Below are positions 49,072 through 57,534 of a stretch of 64,000 nucleotides of DNA, piece by piece. The notes under the pieces are model-generated. The model saw nothing but the letters and a program-made list of their open reading frames with translations. It was not told where the DNA came from and ran no database searches. Origin of the DNA: Ktedonobacter sp. SOSP1-85. Its GTDB lineage: Bacteria > Chloroflexota > Ktedonobacteria > Ktedonobacterales > Ktedonobacteraceae. The position numbers and the translations under genes were made by a program. Every line of letters starts with the position of its first letter. The stretch's first letter is position 1. The stretch spans positions 1,178,001 through 1,242,000 of the forward strand of contig NZ_BNJI01000002.1 in NCBI RefSeq assembly GCF_016587415.1. The letters are read 5' to 3'.

Positions 49072-50250
49072 TTGAAAAGGCTTATTAGTCTCTTCGGCCT
49101 CGCATCTCTTCTCTCCTTTATGCTGCTTGGCTTTGGGAACACGCCGGTATTTGCCCAGCAGCACACAAATGGGCTTCAGGCCCATCATATTTGTAGCGCG
49201 AGTGCAGTGGGCTTTGTCCATTGTAACGCCATCCAGATCGACCGCAACGCCAAAGGTGTAACGCCTAATGCTAGCAGTCCTTCGGGCTACAATCCGGCCG
49301 ACCTGCAATCCGCGTACAACCTGCCTTCGGCGAGCGCGGGTAACGGGCAGACCGTCGCTATCGTCGATGCCTACGATGATCCCAACGCCGAGTCCAATCT
49401 GGGTACCTATCGTGCCCAGTTCGGCCTTCCTGCCTGCACTACCGCCAATGGCTGCTTCAAAAAAGTTGACCAGAACGGTGGCACAAAGTATCCACGTGGC
49501 AATAGCGGTTGGGCCGAGGAGATCGCCCTCGACCTGGATATGGTTAGCGCCATCTGCCCCAACTGTCACATCCTGTTGGTTGAGGCCAGCACTGCGTCCT
49601 TCACAAACCTGGGCACAGCCGTTAACACAGCTGTAAAGTTAGGTGCGACGGTCGTCAGCAACAGCTATGGTGGCAGCGAGTCCAGCAGCGAGTCCACCTA
49701 TGCCTCGAACTACAATCATCCCGGTGTAGTGATTACTGCCAGCTCTGGCGACAGTGGCTATGGCGTACAATCACCTGCGGCCTACAACACCGTCGTTGCC
49801 GTGGGCGGTACCTCGCTCAGCAAGAGCAGCAACAGTCGTGGCTGGTCTGAGACAGCCTGGAATGGCGCGGGCAGCGGATGCAGTGCCTACGAGGCCAAGC
49901 CAAGCTGGCAGGCGGACAATGGCTGCTCCAAGCGCAGCGTCGCCGATGTATCGGCGGTTGCCGATCCAAACACTGGTGTCTCGGTCTATGATACCTACGG
50001 TCAGGGTACTGGCTGGATGGTCTTCGGCGGCACGAGCGTTGCTTCCCCTGTTATCGCCAGCGTTTATGCCCTGGCCGGCAATGGCAGTAGTATCAACGCG
50101 GCCTCTTCGCTCTACACTCACACTGGCAACCTGAACGATGTCACCAGCGGCAGCAACGGAAGCTGCGGCGGGACGTATCTCTGTACAGCTGGTACGGGCT
50201 ATGATGGCCCCACCGGCCTGGGTACACCGAACGGCACTGGAGCCTTCTAG
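49072..50250 (+). CDS. Secreted S53 (sedolisin-like) peptidase
   Basis: The 392-residue protein has a signal peptide (MKRLISLFGLASLLSFMLLG to about residue 28, VFAQQ) and a subtilisin-like fold with E150 and D154 (WAEEIALDLD), oxyanion Asp D227 (TASSGDSGYG) and nucleophile S322 (GGTSVASP), the sedolisin set. Start TTG 49072 follows GGAAGGAAGG. Between signal and catalytic domain there are only about 40 residues, so the long S53 activation prodomain is missing. Sedolisins are usually acid-active endopeptidases. Confidence 0.88.
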   Translation: MKRLISLFGLASLLSFMLLGFGNTPVFAQQHTNGLQAHHICSASAVGFVHCNAIQIDRNAKGVTPNASSPSGYNPADLQSAYNLPSASAGNGQTVAIVDAYDDPNAESNLGTYRAQFGLPACTTANGCFKKVDQNGGTKYPRGNSGWAEEIALDLDMVSAICPNCHILLVEASTASFTNLGTAVNTAVKLGATVVSNSYGGSESSSESTYASNYNHPGVVITASSGDSGYGVQSPAAYNTVVAVGGTSLSKSSNSRGWSETAWNGAGSGCSAYEAKPSWQADNGCSKRSVADVSAVADPNTGVSVYDTYGQGTGWMVFGGTSVASPVIASVYALAGNGSSINAASSLYTHTGNLNDVTSGSNGSCGGTYLCTAGTGYDGPTGLGTPNGTGAF

Positions 50251-50825
50251 TTTTGCAATAGATCCAAACAATTATATTCTCTCTCCTACCGCTCTGGTTG
50301 CGAGGTAGCCGAGGATCAGTAAATAATAAGCTGTGAGGAGCGGGTCATGGGCGACCCGCCCCTCGCGTGTTGTCACGCCACTTATCAAGGCAAGATGATG
50401 TGCCGCCTCTGCATGGCTGGAGCTCCACCTTAGCCTTCCTACTTGATCGTATGCTTTTTAGCGAGGAGGATGGATAGGTACTAAACCAGATGAAGAAAAT
50501 ATCTGTATAAAGCCATAACCAAATTAGCAAAAAAAGCAACTATATAATATGACCCCATTTTAGGGTAACGCGCTTGTTCCGGGCTAAACCATGACACGCT
50601 TATCATTAATGCATGCGCATACATAGTTTTGATCAGAGGTTGATCAGACTTAATGGGAAGTACAGGCGGCAGCTAGAAAGCGCGCTAGTAACTAGAGAGA
50701 GGAGGGGAAAGCAGCCCAAAGAGAAACAACAGTTCTCTTTGAAGCATCGGAATACTCCAGGCTTCAAAGTAGGCTCCGAACATTGTTGGATACAGTGTTC
50801 ACAAAATTTAGGAAGGATTCTCTTC
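50251..50825. other. Gap between peptidase and secreted protein genes
   Basis: No gene. A short hairpin (GCGGGTC 50340-50346 with GACCCGC 50353-50359) may end the peptidase transcript. The open frame from 50613 that leads into the next gene has no export signal or good site and is taken as untranslated leader. Confidence 0.5.
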
Positions 50826-52061
50826 ATGAAGAGGACATTACGTCTGTTTAAGACCGTTGCTGCGGCTCTTGTTTTACTGAGTCTCGTCCTGGCTGTGTTC
50901 TATTTCCATGGAGGCACGAATGTCGCTCGCGCGACGACCGATGATGATGGCATTGGCACGCCTCAGTTTAAGAGCGATCAGAGTGCGTCTAATTTCTCAG
51001 CGAATGCCAATACCATTCCTTACTGGGGCTCCACCTTCACCGATCCGACCAATGGGGTTACCTATCCTTTCACCATGGTAGGCACGAATCCCACGAAAGG
51101 CGACGTTACTACGACGATCCCAACGGTGATTATTCCTTTCCGCTTTACTTTTGTGCAGTCAGCCGATCCCAATAACACTGTCCTTGATGGCTCGGTAAAA
51201 TCCACACTCACTGCTCAGTCTCCCATGTTTCAGAAGGCTGATATCGGTGCCGCCGCTAATGCCACGGCAAGTGCGCCTCCAACCTTTCCTGGTGTCGCAC
51301 CAGCCAACGCTCGCCCTGTCAGTGAGCCCAGCGATGTGACAGAGGCCAGCGACGCGATCTACCGCGCGCAGTGGGGGAAATCAGGCTCTAACTATCATGT
51401 CCTTCTCGGTCAGCCGACCATTCTCCCAACCGTCTCTTACAGTGTGCCTAGCAATCAGGGCTTTATTGAGATTGGTAGCCGCTCGCATGCTCACATCGGG
51501 TTGATGGATTACCACTGGTTCTCCAACCGCCTGAATGAGACTATGCGCAACCTGCACATCAGTCCTAATGTCCTGCCCATTTTCCTCGTCTACAATACGT
51601 TCCTCTATGAGACCACACCCAGCAACTGCTGTGTGCTTGGCTATCATGGGGCGACCACTTCGGCCAATGGCAATGGTCAGCAGCAGGTAAACACTTATAT
51701 GTTTGCTTCCTATAGTGACCCCGGCATCTTCGGCGCTAACCCCGGCGATTCGTTCTCCTACATCCAGGACATTCATGGCCTGAGCCACGAGGTCCAGGAG
51801 TGGATGGATGATCCCTTCGTGAATAACAGCATTAATCCCTGGGTAACGCCAACCGCTCCTCAGTACGGTTGTACCAGCGACTTGGAGACCGGTGATCCGG
51901 TAGTTGGCTATGGCTTTACCGTACATATGCCTAATGGAGTAGATTATCATCCCGAGGACGAGGTACATTACTCCTGGTTCGCACGCGAGAAACCATCGCG
52001 TGCTGCTCAAGGATACTTCACCTACCTGAATAACTACTCTGATGTCGCGCACGGCTGCTAA
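50826..52061 (+). CDS. Secreted protein with SHE-x-x-E-x-x-x-DP motif
   Basis: The 411-residue protein starts MKRTLRLFKTVAAALVLLSL, an export signal ending near ARA (about residue 36). The mature part is rich in Ser/Thr/Asn/Pro and has HGLSHEVQEWMDDPFVNN followed by W...YGCTSDLETGDPVVG. This H-E-x-x-E-x-x-x-D-P pattern resembles metal sites of secreted metallopeptidase-like proteins, but the canonical HExxH is absent. ATG 50826 has AGGAAGG upstream. No family named with confidence. It may work with the neighbouring secreted peptidase. Confidence 0.65.
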   Translation: MKRTLRLFKTVAAALVLLSLVLAVFYFHGGTNVARATTDDDGIGTPQFKSDQSASNFSANANTIPYWGSTFTDPTNGVTYPFTMVGTNPTKGDVTTTIPTVIIPFRFTFVQSADPNNTVLDGSVKSTLTAQSPMFQKADIGAAANATASAPPTFPGVAPANARPVSEPSDVTEASDAIYRAQWGKSGSNYHVLLGQPTILPTVSYSVPSNQGFIEIGSRSHAHIGLMDYHWFSNRLNETMRNLHISPNVLPIFLVYNTFLYETTPSNCCVLGYHGATTSANGNGQQQVNTYMFASYSDPGIFGANPGDSFSYIQDIHGLSHEVQEWMDDPFVNNSINPWVTPTAPQYGCTSDLETGDPVVGYGFTVHMPNGVDYHPEDEVHYSWFAREKPSRAAQGYFTYLNNYSDVAHGC

Positions 52062-52087
52062 CTGATGAGCATCTGAAGCGACTTAAC

Positions 52088-52128
52088 AGGAAGGCCAGGC
52101 TCTCTTGGATAGAGAGCCTGGCCTTCCT
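52088..52128 (+). terminator. Perfect hairpin after the secreted protein gene
   Basis: An 18-bp perfect stem (52088-52105 with 52111-52128), 5-base loop, 26 bp after the stop, followed by TGCTGTTT. Confidence 0.65.
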
Positions 52129-52385
52129 TGCTGTTTGGGTCTACCTCTTCAGCGAGCAAGCCAATATCATTGGCGTAGGAGCGTACTCATGATCTCTCAC
52201 CCGGAGAATGGATTGCTTAGATTGCGTACTTTTTGTGACCAGGGCGCTGTTTATCAGTCTTTCTTATAGCTTTTATAGCAAGATTTTTTCCATCCTCGAT
52301 TACTGGTCAGTGTTAATCTCTTCATCCTCTTCTTCTACCTCTTCCTCCAAAGGGGGAGGCAGCCGTAGCTGAGGGCCAGCTTGGT

Positions 52386-52634
52386 ATGACACAGCAAGGC
52401 AAAGCCAGTCTCGAACTGGCAGTCCAGGAGGCGCGTTCACTTGGGCATCACTATCTAGGTACCGAGCACTTGTTGCTGGGTATACTGCGCGAGGAGATAG
52501 AGGATCTCGCCAGCCAGGTCTTGCTTATTGCATCAGGCGTCACTCTTGACAAGGCGCGCGAACAGGTGAAACAACTCCTTGCAAGCGAGAAACCAACAAG
52601 AGCATCATCCATAGACCCTGAGAAGAAAGCGTGA
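52386..52634 (+). CDS. Small protein with one Clp N-terminal repeat
   Basis: The 82-residue protein reads ASLELAVQEARSLGHHYLGT then EHLLLGILREEIEDLASQVL, the ClpC/ClpA N-domain repeat. It has only one of the two usual repeats and no ATPase domain. Free-standing Clp-N proteins may act as adaptors or decoys for Clp chaperones; truncation of a larger gene is also possible. The upstream region 52129-52385 holds no other gene. Confidence 0.7.
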   Translation: MTQQGKASLELAVQEARSLGHHYLGTEHLLLGILREEIEDLASQVLLIASGVTLDKAREQVKQLLASEKPTRASSIDPEKKA

Positions 52635-52764
52635 TGTAGCCAGAACCAAGCCCGACGCTACATCACATGGCTGCAACCCATCGTCGGCTGCGCATTATAT
52701 GTAGACGCGTACTTTATAGTAGCGTCAGGCTATACATAGTTGCAAGCCAACGATGGCTTGCTTG

Positions 52765-53646
52765 CTAGTCGTCCAGGGCCGCCAGGTCGAGTTGGCGTAG
52801 GCGTTCGGGGTCGGAGATAACCTCGATTTCGGTGATCTTTCCGTGTGCAAGTGTGAGGCTGAGTACGAGTTGCAGGTGCCCACGCGGTGCTACGACAACG
52901 CCCACAGCTCCATTTACGAGTGCTGGTTGCGCCTCTCTGGCCCGACCAGAGAACTGCTTGGCCACGGCGGCTGCGCCACGAATCTCCTTTGGTGTACCCA
53001 GAGGCACTTGTGCTGGCTCGAGGCGGAACACGACGTCCGGGTCAAGCATTGTGAGAAGAGCGTCGAAGTTACCAGTGCGCGATGCCGCGAGGAAGGCGCT
53101 AACAACTTCTCGCTGGTGCGTGAGGTTAGCATCTAGCGTTGACGTGCCTCCACGTACCCGGCGGCGAGCGCGGCTGGCGAGTTGCCTGGCTGTAGTAGGA
53201 GAGCGGCCCACGATGGGCGCAATCTCGTCGAAAGACACAGCAAATAGATCGTGCAGCACAAACGCGAGGCGCTCGGCGGGACTTAAGGTATTGAGGACCA
53301 CGAGCAGCGCGAGACCAACTGAGTCGGCCAGGAGCACTTCTTGTTCGGGATCGATGCCATCCTCGCGGTTCATATCGGGTGTGTAATCGTCCAGGGGGTC
53401 CTCGCGCCGCGATTTGCGCGAGCGTAGCATATCGAGACAAACCCGCGCCACGACTGTTGTCAGCCAACCACCCAGGTTCTCGACCTCACTTGTGTCGGAG
53501 CGACTGAGACGGAGCCAGGACTCCTGCACGGCGTCGTCCGCCTCGCTCAAAGACCCAAGCATCCGATAGGCTACTGCCCGGAGGTGGCTCCGAGAGGCCT
53601 CAAACTGTTCTGCCAGCCATTGATGTTCATTATCGTTATGGATCAA
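52765..53646 (-). CDS. ECF sigma factor with SnoaL-like C-terminal domain (ECF41/SigJ type)
   Basis: The 293-residue protein has sigma region 2 (FEASRSHLRAVAYRMLGSLS, EADDAVQESWLRL, LGGWLTTVVARVCLDMLRSR), region 4 (LSPAERLAFVLHDLFAVSFD, EIAPIVGRSPTTARQLASRA) and a SnoaL/NTF2-like extension (VVSAFLAASRTGNFDALLTM, LDPDVVFRL). This is the ECF41/SigJ architecture, in which the extension tunes activity instead of an anti-sigma protein. No partner enzyme gene is adjacent now; IS607-type copy 3 sits upstream. Confidence 0.93.
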   Translation of the reverse strand: MIHNDNEHQWLAEQFEASRSHLRAVAYRMLGSLSEADDAVQESWLRLSRSDTSEVENLGGWLTTVVARVCLDMLRSRKSRREDPLDDYTPDMNREDGIDPEQEVLLADSVGLALLVVLNTLSPAERLAFVLHDLFAVSFDEIAPIVGRSPTTARQLASRARRRVRGGTSTLDANLTHQREVVSAFLAASRTGNFDALLTMLDPDVVFRLEPAQVPLGTPKEIRGAAAVAKQFSGRAREAQPALVNGAVGVVVAPRGHLQLVLSLTLAHGKITEIEVISDPERLRQLDLAALDD

Positions 53647-53775
53647 GTTGCACTCCTTAGCTTTATTATCACTTTATTATCTTATGTAATTAACTTCATA
53701 TGTCTATACTATGTGTTACTGCTCGCGCCTGCGGCGCTCACTCTACCCAACCCGGAAATATATTTGTGGTGTTGG

Positions 53776-53833
53776 TCACAATCCTCTCGTGTGTTCCGTC
53801 AAAGTAATGACGGAACACACGAGAGGATTGTGA
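53776..53833. repeat. 26-bp perfect inverted repeat upstream of IS607-type copy 3
   Basis: The stem (53776-53801 with 53808-53833) is perfect with a 6-base loop. It stands 32 bp before the left end of copy 3 and about 130 bp upstream of the divergent sigma gene, so it is not simply a gene-end terminator. Confidence 0.6.
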
Positions 53834-53883
53834 CAGAATTTGGTTTTTACTACCAGTGCAACGAAGGAGTGGTGTATTAGGTC

Positions 53884-53913
53884 TTGACAATATGTGCAAA
53901 AGTGTATTAAACT
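53884..53913 (+). promoter_or_regulatory. tnpA promoter, copy 3
   Basis: Identical to the copy 2 promoter: TTGACA, 18 bp, TAAACT, and 6 bases to the ATG at 53920. Confidence 0.65.
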
Positions 53914-53919
53914 ACTCCT

Positions 53920-54549
53920 ATGTACTCAGTCGCACAGTTTGCCAAACAGATAGGTGTCTCGGTCAAAACATTGCAACGTTGGGATCGGGAAGGCCGTCTC
54001 ACCGCGAAACGAACCGTTTCCGGGCGTCGCTACTATGACGAGGCCGATCTGGCCACCGCACTGAATCTACCACAACGATCGGCAGCACGTCGCATAGTGG
54101 CCTATTGCCGGGTATCGAGTCCTGCTCAACGACCCGATTTACAGAACCAACGAGTTGCCTTAGAGCGCTACGCGGTCTCCAGGCACCTGATGGTGGATGA
54201 GTGGATCATGGAGATCGGCGGCGGCCTCAATTTTGAGCGCAAACGGTTTCTCCGGCTCATCGATGCCATTGTCGAGGGAGAGATTTCGTGCCTGCTCATT
54301 GCCCATCAGGATCGGCTGGCTCGCTTTGGCTTTGACCTGCTCAAGCATCTGTGCGAGACGCACCACACGGAAGTCGTGGTGATGAACACTGAAACGCTCT
54401 CGCCCGAACAAGAGGTAGTCCAGGATTTGATGAGTATTGTCCACTGTTTCAGTTCGCGTTTGTACGGTCTGAGGAATTACCGCAAAACCTTAGAGAAAGC
54501 CCTTCAGGATGAATACCGCACACCGCATTCGGATGAATCCCACCCCTGA
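53920..54549 (+). CDS. tnpA: IS607-type serine recombinase TnpA, copy 3
   Basis: A 209-residue protein identical to the copy 2 TnpA, with the same helix-turn-helix and catalytic RVSS. Intact. Confidence 0.93.
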   Translation: MYSVAQFAKQIGVSVKTLQRWDREGRLTAKRTVSGRRYYDEADLATALNLPQRSAARRIVAYCRVSSPAQRPDLQNQRVALERYAVSRHLMVDEWIMEIGGGLNFERKRFLRLIDAIVEGEISCLLIAHQDRLARFGFDLLKHLCETHHTEVVVMNTETLSPEQEVVQDLMSIVHCFSSRLYGLRNYRKTLEKALQDEYRTPHSDESHP

Positions 54550-55804
54550 ACAGGCAGAGTACCTCAAACGCGCTTGTGGGACCAGAAGATTCGTTTACAA
54601 CTGGGGCCGCGAGCAGTGGGAAAAGCAGTATCAGGCCTACAAACACGAACAGGAAATGACGCCGGAGCAGGAGCGCAAGCTGAAACCTCCGACGGCACTG
54701 GCGCTGAAAAAACAGTTCAATGCGATTCGACATGAAACCTATCCCTGGACCGGTGATGTCACCAAGTGTGTGGTAGAAGGAGCTTTTGATGGCCTTGGCA
54801 GAGCGTATGCAAATTTCTTTGCAGGAAGAGCGGAATATCCGAAATATAAGAAAAAAGGAAAATCACACGAGTCGTTTTCTCTCTCCAATGATAAATTCAC
54901 CATGGGCAGCCACTGGATCTCGATTCCTGGCTTAGGACGCTTCATCCTCGATCAGCGCCAGATCACCAAAGGGAGAGGAAAGCTGTTACGCTCGTTGGGA
55001 ACCGTCAATCTGGCCGAGAAGCTACGCTTTGTCGAGCAGGGGAGCGTGAGGACTCCCGCAAAGAAGCGGAACCAGCGCAAGCAGGTCATCTGTGAAGCAG
55101 TGAAGATTTTGGGGGCCACCGTCTCTTGTGAGGCGGGGCACTGGTACGTGAGCATCCAAGTAGAGATCCAGAAACAGCGTCCTCTCACTCCCACGCCTGT
55201 GGTGGGGGTCGATGTGGGCTTAAAGCAAGCGGCTGTGGTGAGCGATAAACGACGGCTTGAGAACCAAAGGCCGTTGGCACTCCATCTCAAGAAACTCGGC
55301 AACCTGCAACGCAAGCTCAGCAAAAAGCAGAAGACGAAAGATCCGGAAACCGGACGAACCACCTTCGGCAAAAACTATGAGAAGCAACGGCGCAAGGTAG
55401 CACGCAAGCATCAGCAGATTGCGAACATCCGTCGGGATATCCAGCACAAGTTCACCACCGAACTGGCGCGGACCTGTGGGGTCATCGGCATCGAAGACCT
55501 CAACATCCTGGGGATGATGGCGAACCGGAAGCTGTCACGTGCCGTGGCCGATGCCGCGATGGGGCAACTGTTGCAGTTTCTCAAAACAAAAGTGGCGAAC
55601 GCTGGGGGAGATCTTTTCATCGCCTCGCGCTGGTTTCCTTCGACCAAACGGTGTTCGTGTTGTGGGCAGGTCAAAAAGCGCATGCCGCTCAAACACCGCA
55701 CGTATGAGTGCCTGACCTGTGGATTGGTCCTCGACCGCGACCTCAATGCGGCATGTAATCTGGCCTGGTTTGCAACAGACATGCTTCGCCAACTTCATGC
55801 ATAA
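54509..55804 (+). CDS. tnpB: TnpB RNA-guided nuclease, copy 3
   Basis: 431 residues, intact RuvC and zinc-ribbon motifs. Compared with copy 2 it has T for I near residue 78, CLTCG for CLACG in the ribbon, and NAACNLA for NAAYNLA beside the last catalytic Asp. The Tyr-to-Cys change sits in a conserved segment and could weaken activity. Confidence 0.93.
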   Translation: MNTAHRIRMNPTPEQAEYLKRACGTRRFVYNWGREQWEKQYQAYKHEQEMTPEQERKLKPPTALALKKQFNAIRHETYPWTGDVTKCVVEGAFDGLGRAYANFFAGRAEYPKYKKKGKSHESFSLSNDKFTMGSHWISIPGLGRFILDQRQITKGRGKLLRSLGTVNLAEKLRFVEQGSVRTPAKKRNQRKQVICEAVKILGATVSCEAGHWYVSIQVEIQKQRPLTPTPVVGVDVGLKQAAVVSDKRRLENQRPLALHLKKLGNLQRKLSKKQKTKDPETGRTTFGKNYEKQRRKVARKHQQIANIRRDIQHKFTTELARTCGVIGIEDLNILGMMANRKLSRAVADAAMGQLLQFLKTKVANAGGDLFIASRWFPSTKRCSCCGQVKKRMPLKHRTYECLTCGLVLDRDLNAACNLAWFATDMLRQLHA

Positions 55805-55984
55805 AGTTGGCCGTCCTGGGTAGTGGCTACGACCGACGACGTAAAAGCGCCTGTGGAGCCAATGTGAGACCGAAACGGGAGGGCTGATCCAAAGGTTCCC
55901 GTGCCAAGGCAACTGGCTGTGAAGCAGGAACAACTGACCGCTCAGGCGTGTCTTGTACACGTTTGAGTATGAGAAAGGTAGCAG
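55805..55984 (+). ncRNA. Putative TnpB guide RNA scaffold, copy 3
   Basis: A non-coding right end with the same sequence as copy 2. The predicted guide begins at 55985 and covers the trmO start codon. Confidence 0.5.
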
Positions 55985-55990
55985 GATAAT

Positions 55991-56407
55991 ATGTCAGATA
56001 TTGATTATACACTTGCTCCGGTTGGCTTTATTCATTCGCCACTTACGAATCGTGAGGGGGCGCCGAAGCAGGGCTATGAGGGGGCGCCCAACGTCTGGCT
56101 TGAGATAAACGAAAAGTTTGCAGAGGGGCTTGACGGACTTGTTGTGGGTGATAACGTTATCTTGATTACCTGGTTTCACCAGTCACACCGCGATGTCTTG
56201 CAGGTTCATCCTCGTGGGGATATGCAGAATCCCCTGACCGGAGTCTTTGCGACGCGCTCACCCGATAGACCAAATCCGCTTGGCCTGCATCGGGTGAGAG
56301 TCCTGGCCATCGATGGCAGGAGATTACACGTGGGGCCGCTAGAGGCGATTGATGGAACCCCCGTCGTAGATATCAAGCCCGTGCTCTCTCAAGCAAGTGA
56401 CGCATAA
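55991..56407 (+). CDS. trmO: tRNA t6A37 methyltransferase, TrmO/TsaA type
   Basis: The 138-residue protein has the TrmO (YaeB/UPF0066) pattern: PVGFIHSPL, GLDGLVVGDNVILITWFHQS, GVFATRSPDRPNPLGLHRVR, LEAIDGTPVVDIKP. TrmO N6-methylates threonylcarbamoyl-A37 of certain tRNAs using SAM. It lacks the C-terminal extension of the longer enterobacterial form. ATG 55991 lies 6 bp after IS607-type copy 3, whose end provides the GAAAGG before it. Confidence 0.88.
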   Translation: MSDIDYTLAPVGFIHSPLTNREGAPKQGYEGAPNVWLEINEKFAEGLDGLVVGDNVILITWFHQSHRDVLQVHPRGDMQNPLTGVFATRSPDRPNPLGLHRVRVLAIDGRRLHVGPLEAIDGTPVVDIKPVLSQASDA

Positions 56408-56564
56408 AGCCCCTATATAGAAGGAGCGGACTTATACCAGTGCATGCAGGTTGGGTAATTGTAGACACCTTCTGGTCACTCTCAGATATAGTCATTTCGC
56501 ATCTTCCAGGGTATGCTTATGTACAAGGAATGAGCATGAAGAAGATGAAAGGAAGCTTATCTCT

Positions 56565-57404
56565 ATGTTGAGCGAGAGTATGCGCGCGTTCTTCGACGAA
56601 AATGGCTATGTAGTGGCGAGAGCACTGTTCGATTCACAAGAGGTGGATAGGTTACGCGAGCACTATATGGAGCTGCGCGCACAGGGAGCCCATCCCGGCG
56701 ATATGGTTGGCGTCGACACGGCGAGCAGCGATCCTTTGAAGCGCTTCCCACGCATGATTCACATGCACCACTGGGATGAGACCAGCCTGAGCTGGCTCCT
56801 GGAGCCGCGTTTAAACGAAGTGTTGACGGGTTTACTGGAGCGTGAGCCATATGCCGTCCAGACCATGCTCTACTTTAAACCCGCTGGAGCGCGTGGGCAA
56901 GCGCTGCACCAGGATCAATACTTCCTGCGCGCCCGGCCCGGCACCTGCATGGCGGCCTGGTTGGCGCTGGACGACTGCGACGAGGCCAATGGCTGTATGC
57001 AGGTCATTCCCGGTAGCCATACCTGGCCCTTGCTGTGTACCACGCAGGCGGACACCAAAAATAGCTTTACCGATGTCACGGTGCCGCTCCCGGAGGGCCA
57101 GGAAGTTCAGCCCATCGTCATGCAGGCGGGGGATGTCCTTTTCTTTAATGGAACTCTGGTGCATGGCAGCTATCCCAATACGAGCAGCGACCGTTTCCGC
57201 CGTTCGTTAATCGGACACTATATCTCGGGCGAGGCGGAGCAGGCCTCGCAATTTATGAAACCCATCCTGCGTATGGACGGCAGCGAGGTCGACCTGGAGG
57301 CGAGTCTCCCAGGTGGACCCTGTGGTGTCTGGGTCGAGGAAGATGGCAAACCCGTCATCGAATTGAGCGGCCTGGAGATCAATACTGTTTTCTGCAGCGA
57401 ATAA
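56565..57404 (+). CDS. PhyH-family Fe(II)/2-oxoglutarate dioxygenase
   Basis: The 279-residue protein has MRAFFDENGYVVARALFDSQ at the start, iron ligands in ALHQDQYFLRA (H-x-D) and GTLVHGSYPN (distal His), and RFRRSLIGHYI for 2-oxoglutarate binding. ATG 56565 follows AAAGGAAG. It differs from the 36630 homologue in length and tail. A canonical terminator follows, so it is not part of the sugar operon beyond the DeoR gene. Confidence 0.9.
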   Translation: MLSESMRAFFDENGYVVARALFDSQEVDRLREHYMELRAQGAHPGDMVGVDTASSDPLKRFPRMIHMHHWDETSLSWLLEPRLNEVLTGLLEREPYAVQTMLYFKPAGARGQALHQDQYFLRARPGTCMAAWLALDDCDEANGCMQVIPGSHTWPLLCTTQADTKNSFTDVTVPLPEGQEVQPIVMQAGDVLFFNGTLVHGSYPNTSSDRFRRSLIGHYISGEAEQASQFMKPILRMDGSEVDLEASLPGGPCGVWVEEDGKPVIELSGLEINTVFCSE

Positions 57405-57408
57405 CACA

Positions 57409-57456
57409 GCGAGGGGTCCAGCCGGACATATCACCGGTCGGACCCCTCGCTTTTTT
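57409..57456 (+). terminator. Intrinsic terminator after the PhyH gene
   Basis: GCGAGGGGTCC (57409-57419) pairs with GGACCCCTCGC (57440-57450), with an inner CCG/CGG, then six T. It should end the PhyH transcript and may work in part for the opposing deoR gene. Confidence 0.85.
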
Positions 57457-57534
57457 GGCCCAATTTGCGAATTGCAACTATACAGCTTAGTTGCAATTCG
57501 AGGTAAAGGCCCAGGATGTACCGATTGTCTGATT

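Larger units (their letters stand above)
53866..55984 (+). mobile_element. IS607-type transposon, copy 3
   Basis: 2119 bp, same ends as copy 2 at offset 22825, same orientation, only a few substitutions. Flanks are unrelated to those of copy 2, so this is a separate insertion and not a segmental duplication. Confidence 0.92.

Noticed and set aside
50613..50825. In-frame N-terminal extension of the secreted protein gene
   Set aside because: It would bury the export signal; ATG 50826 has a good ribosome-binding site.
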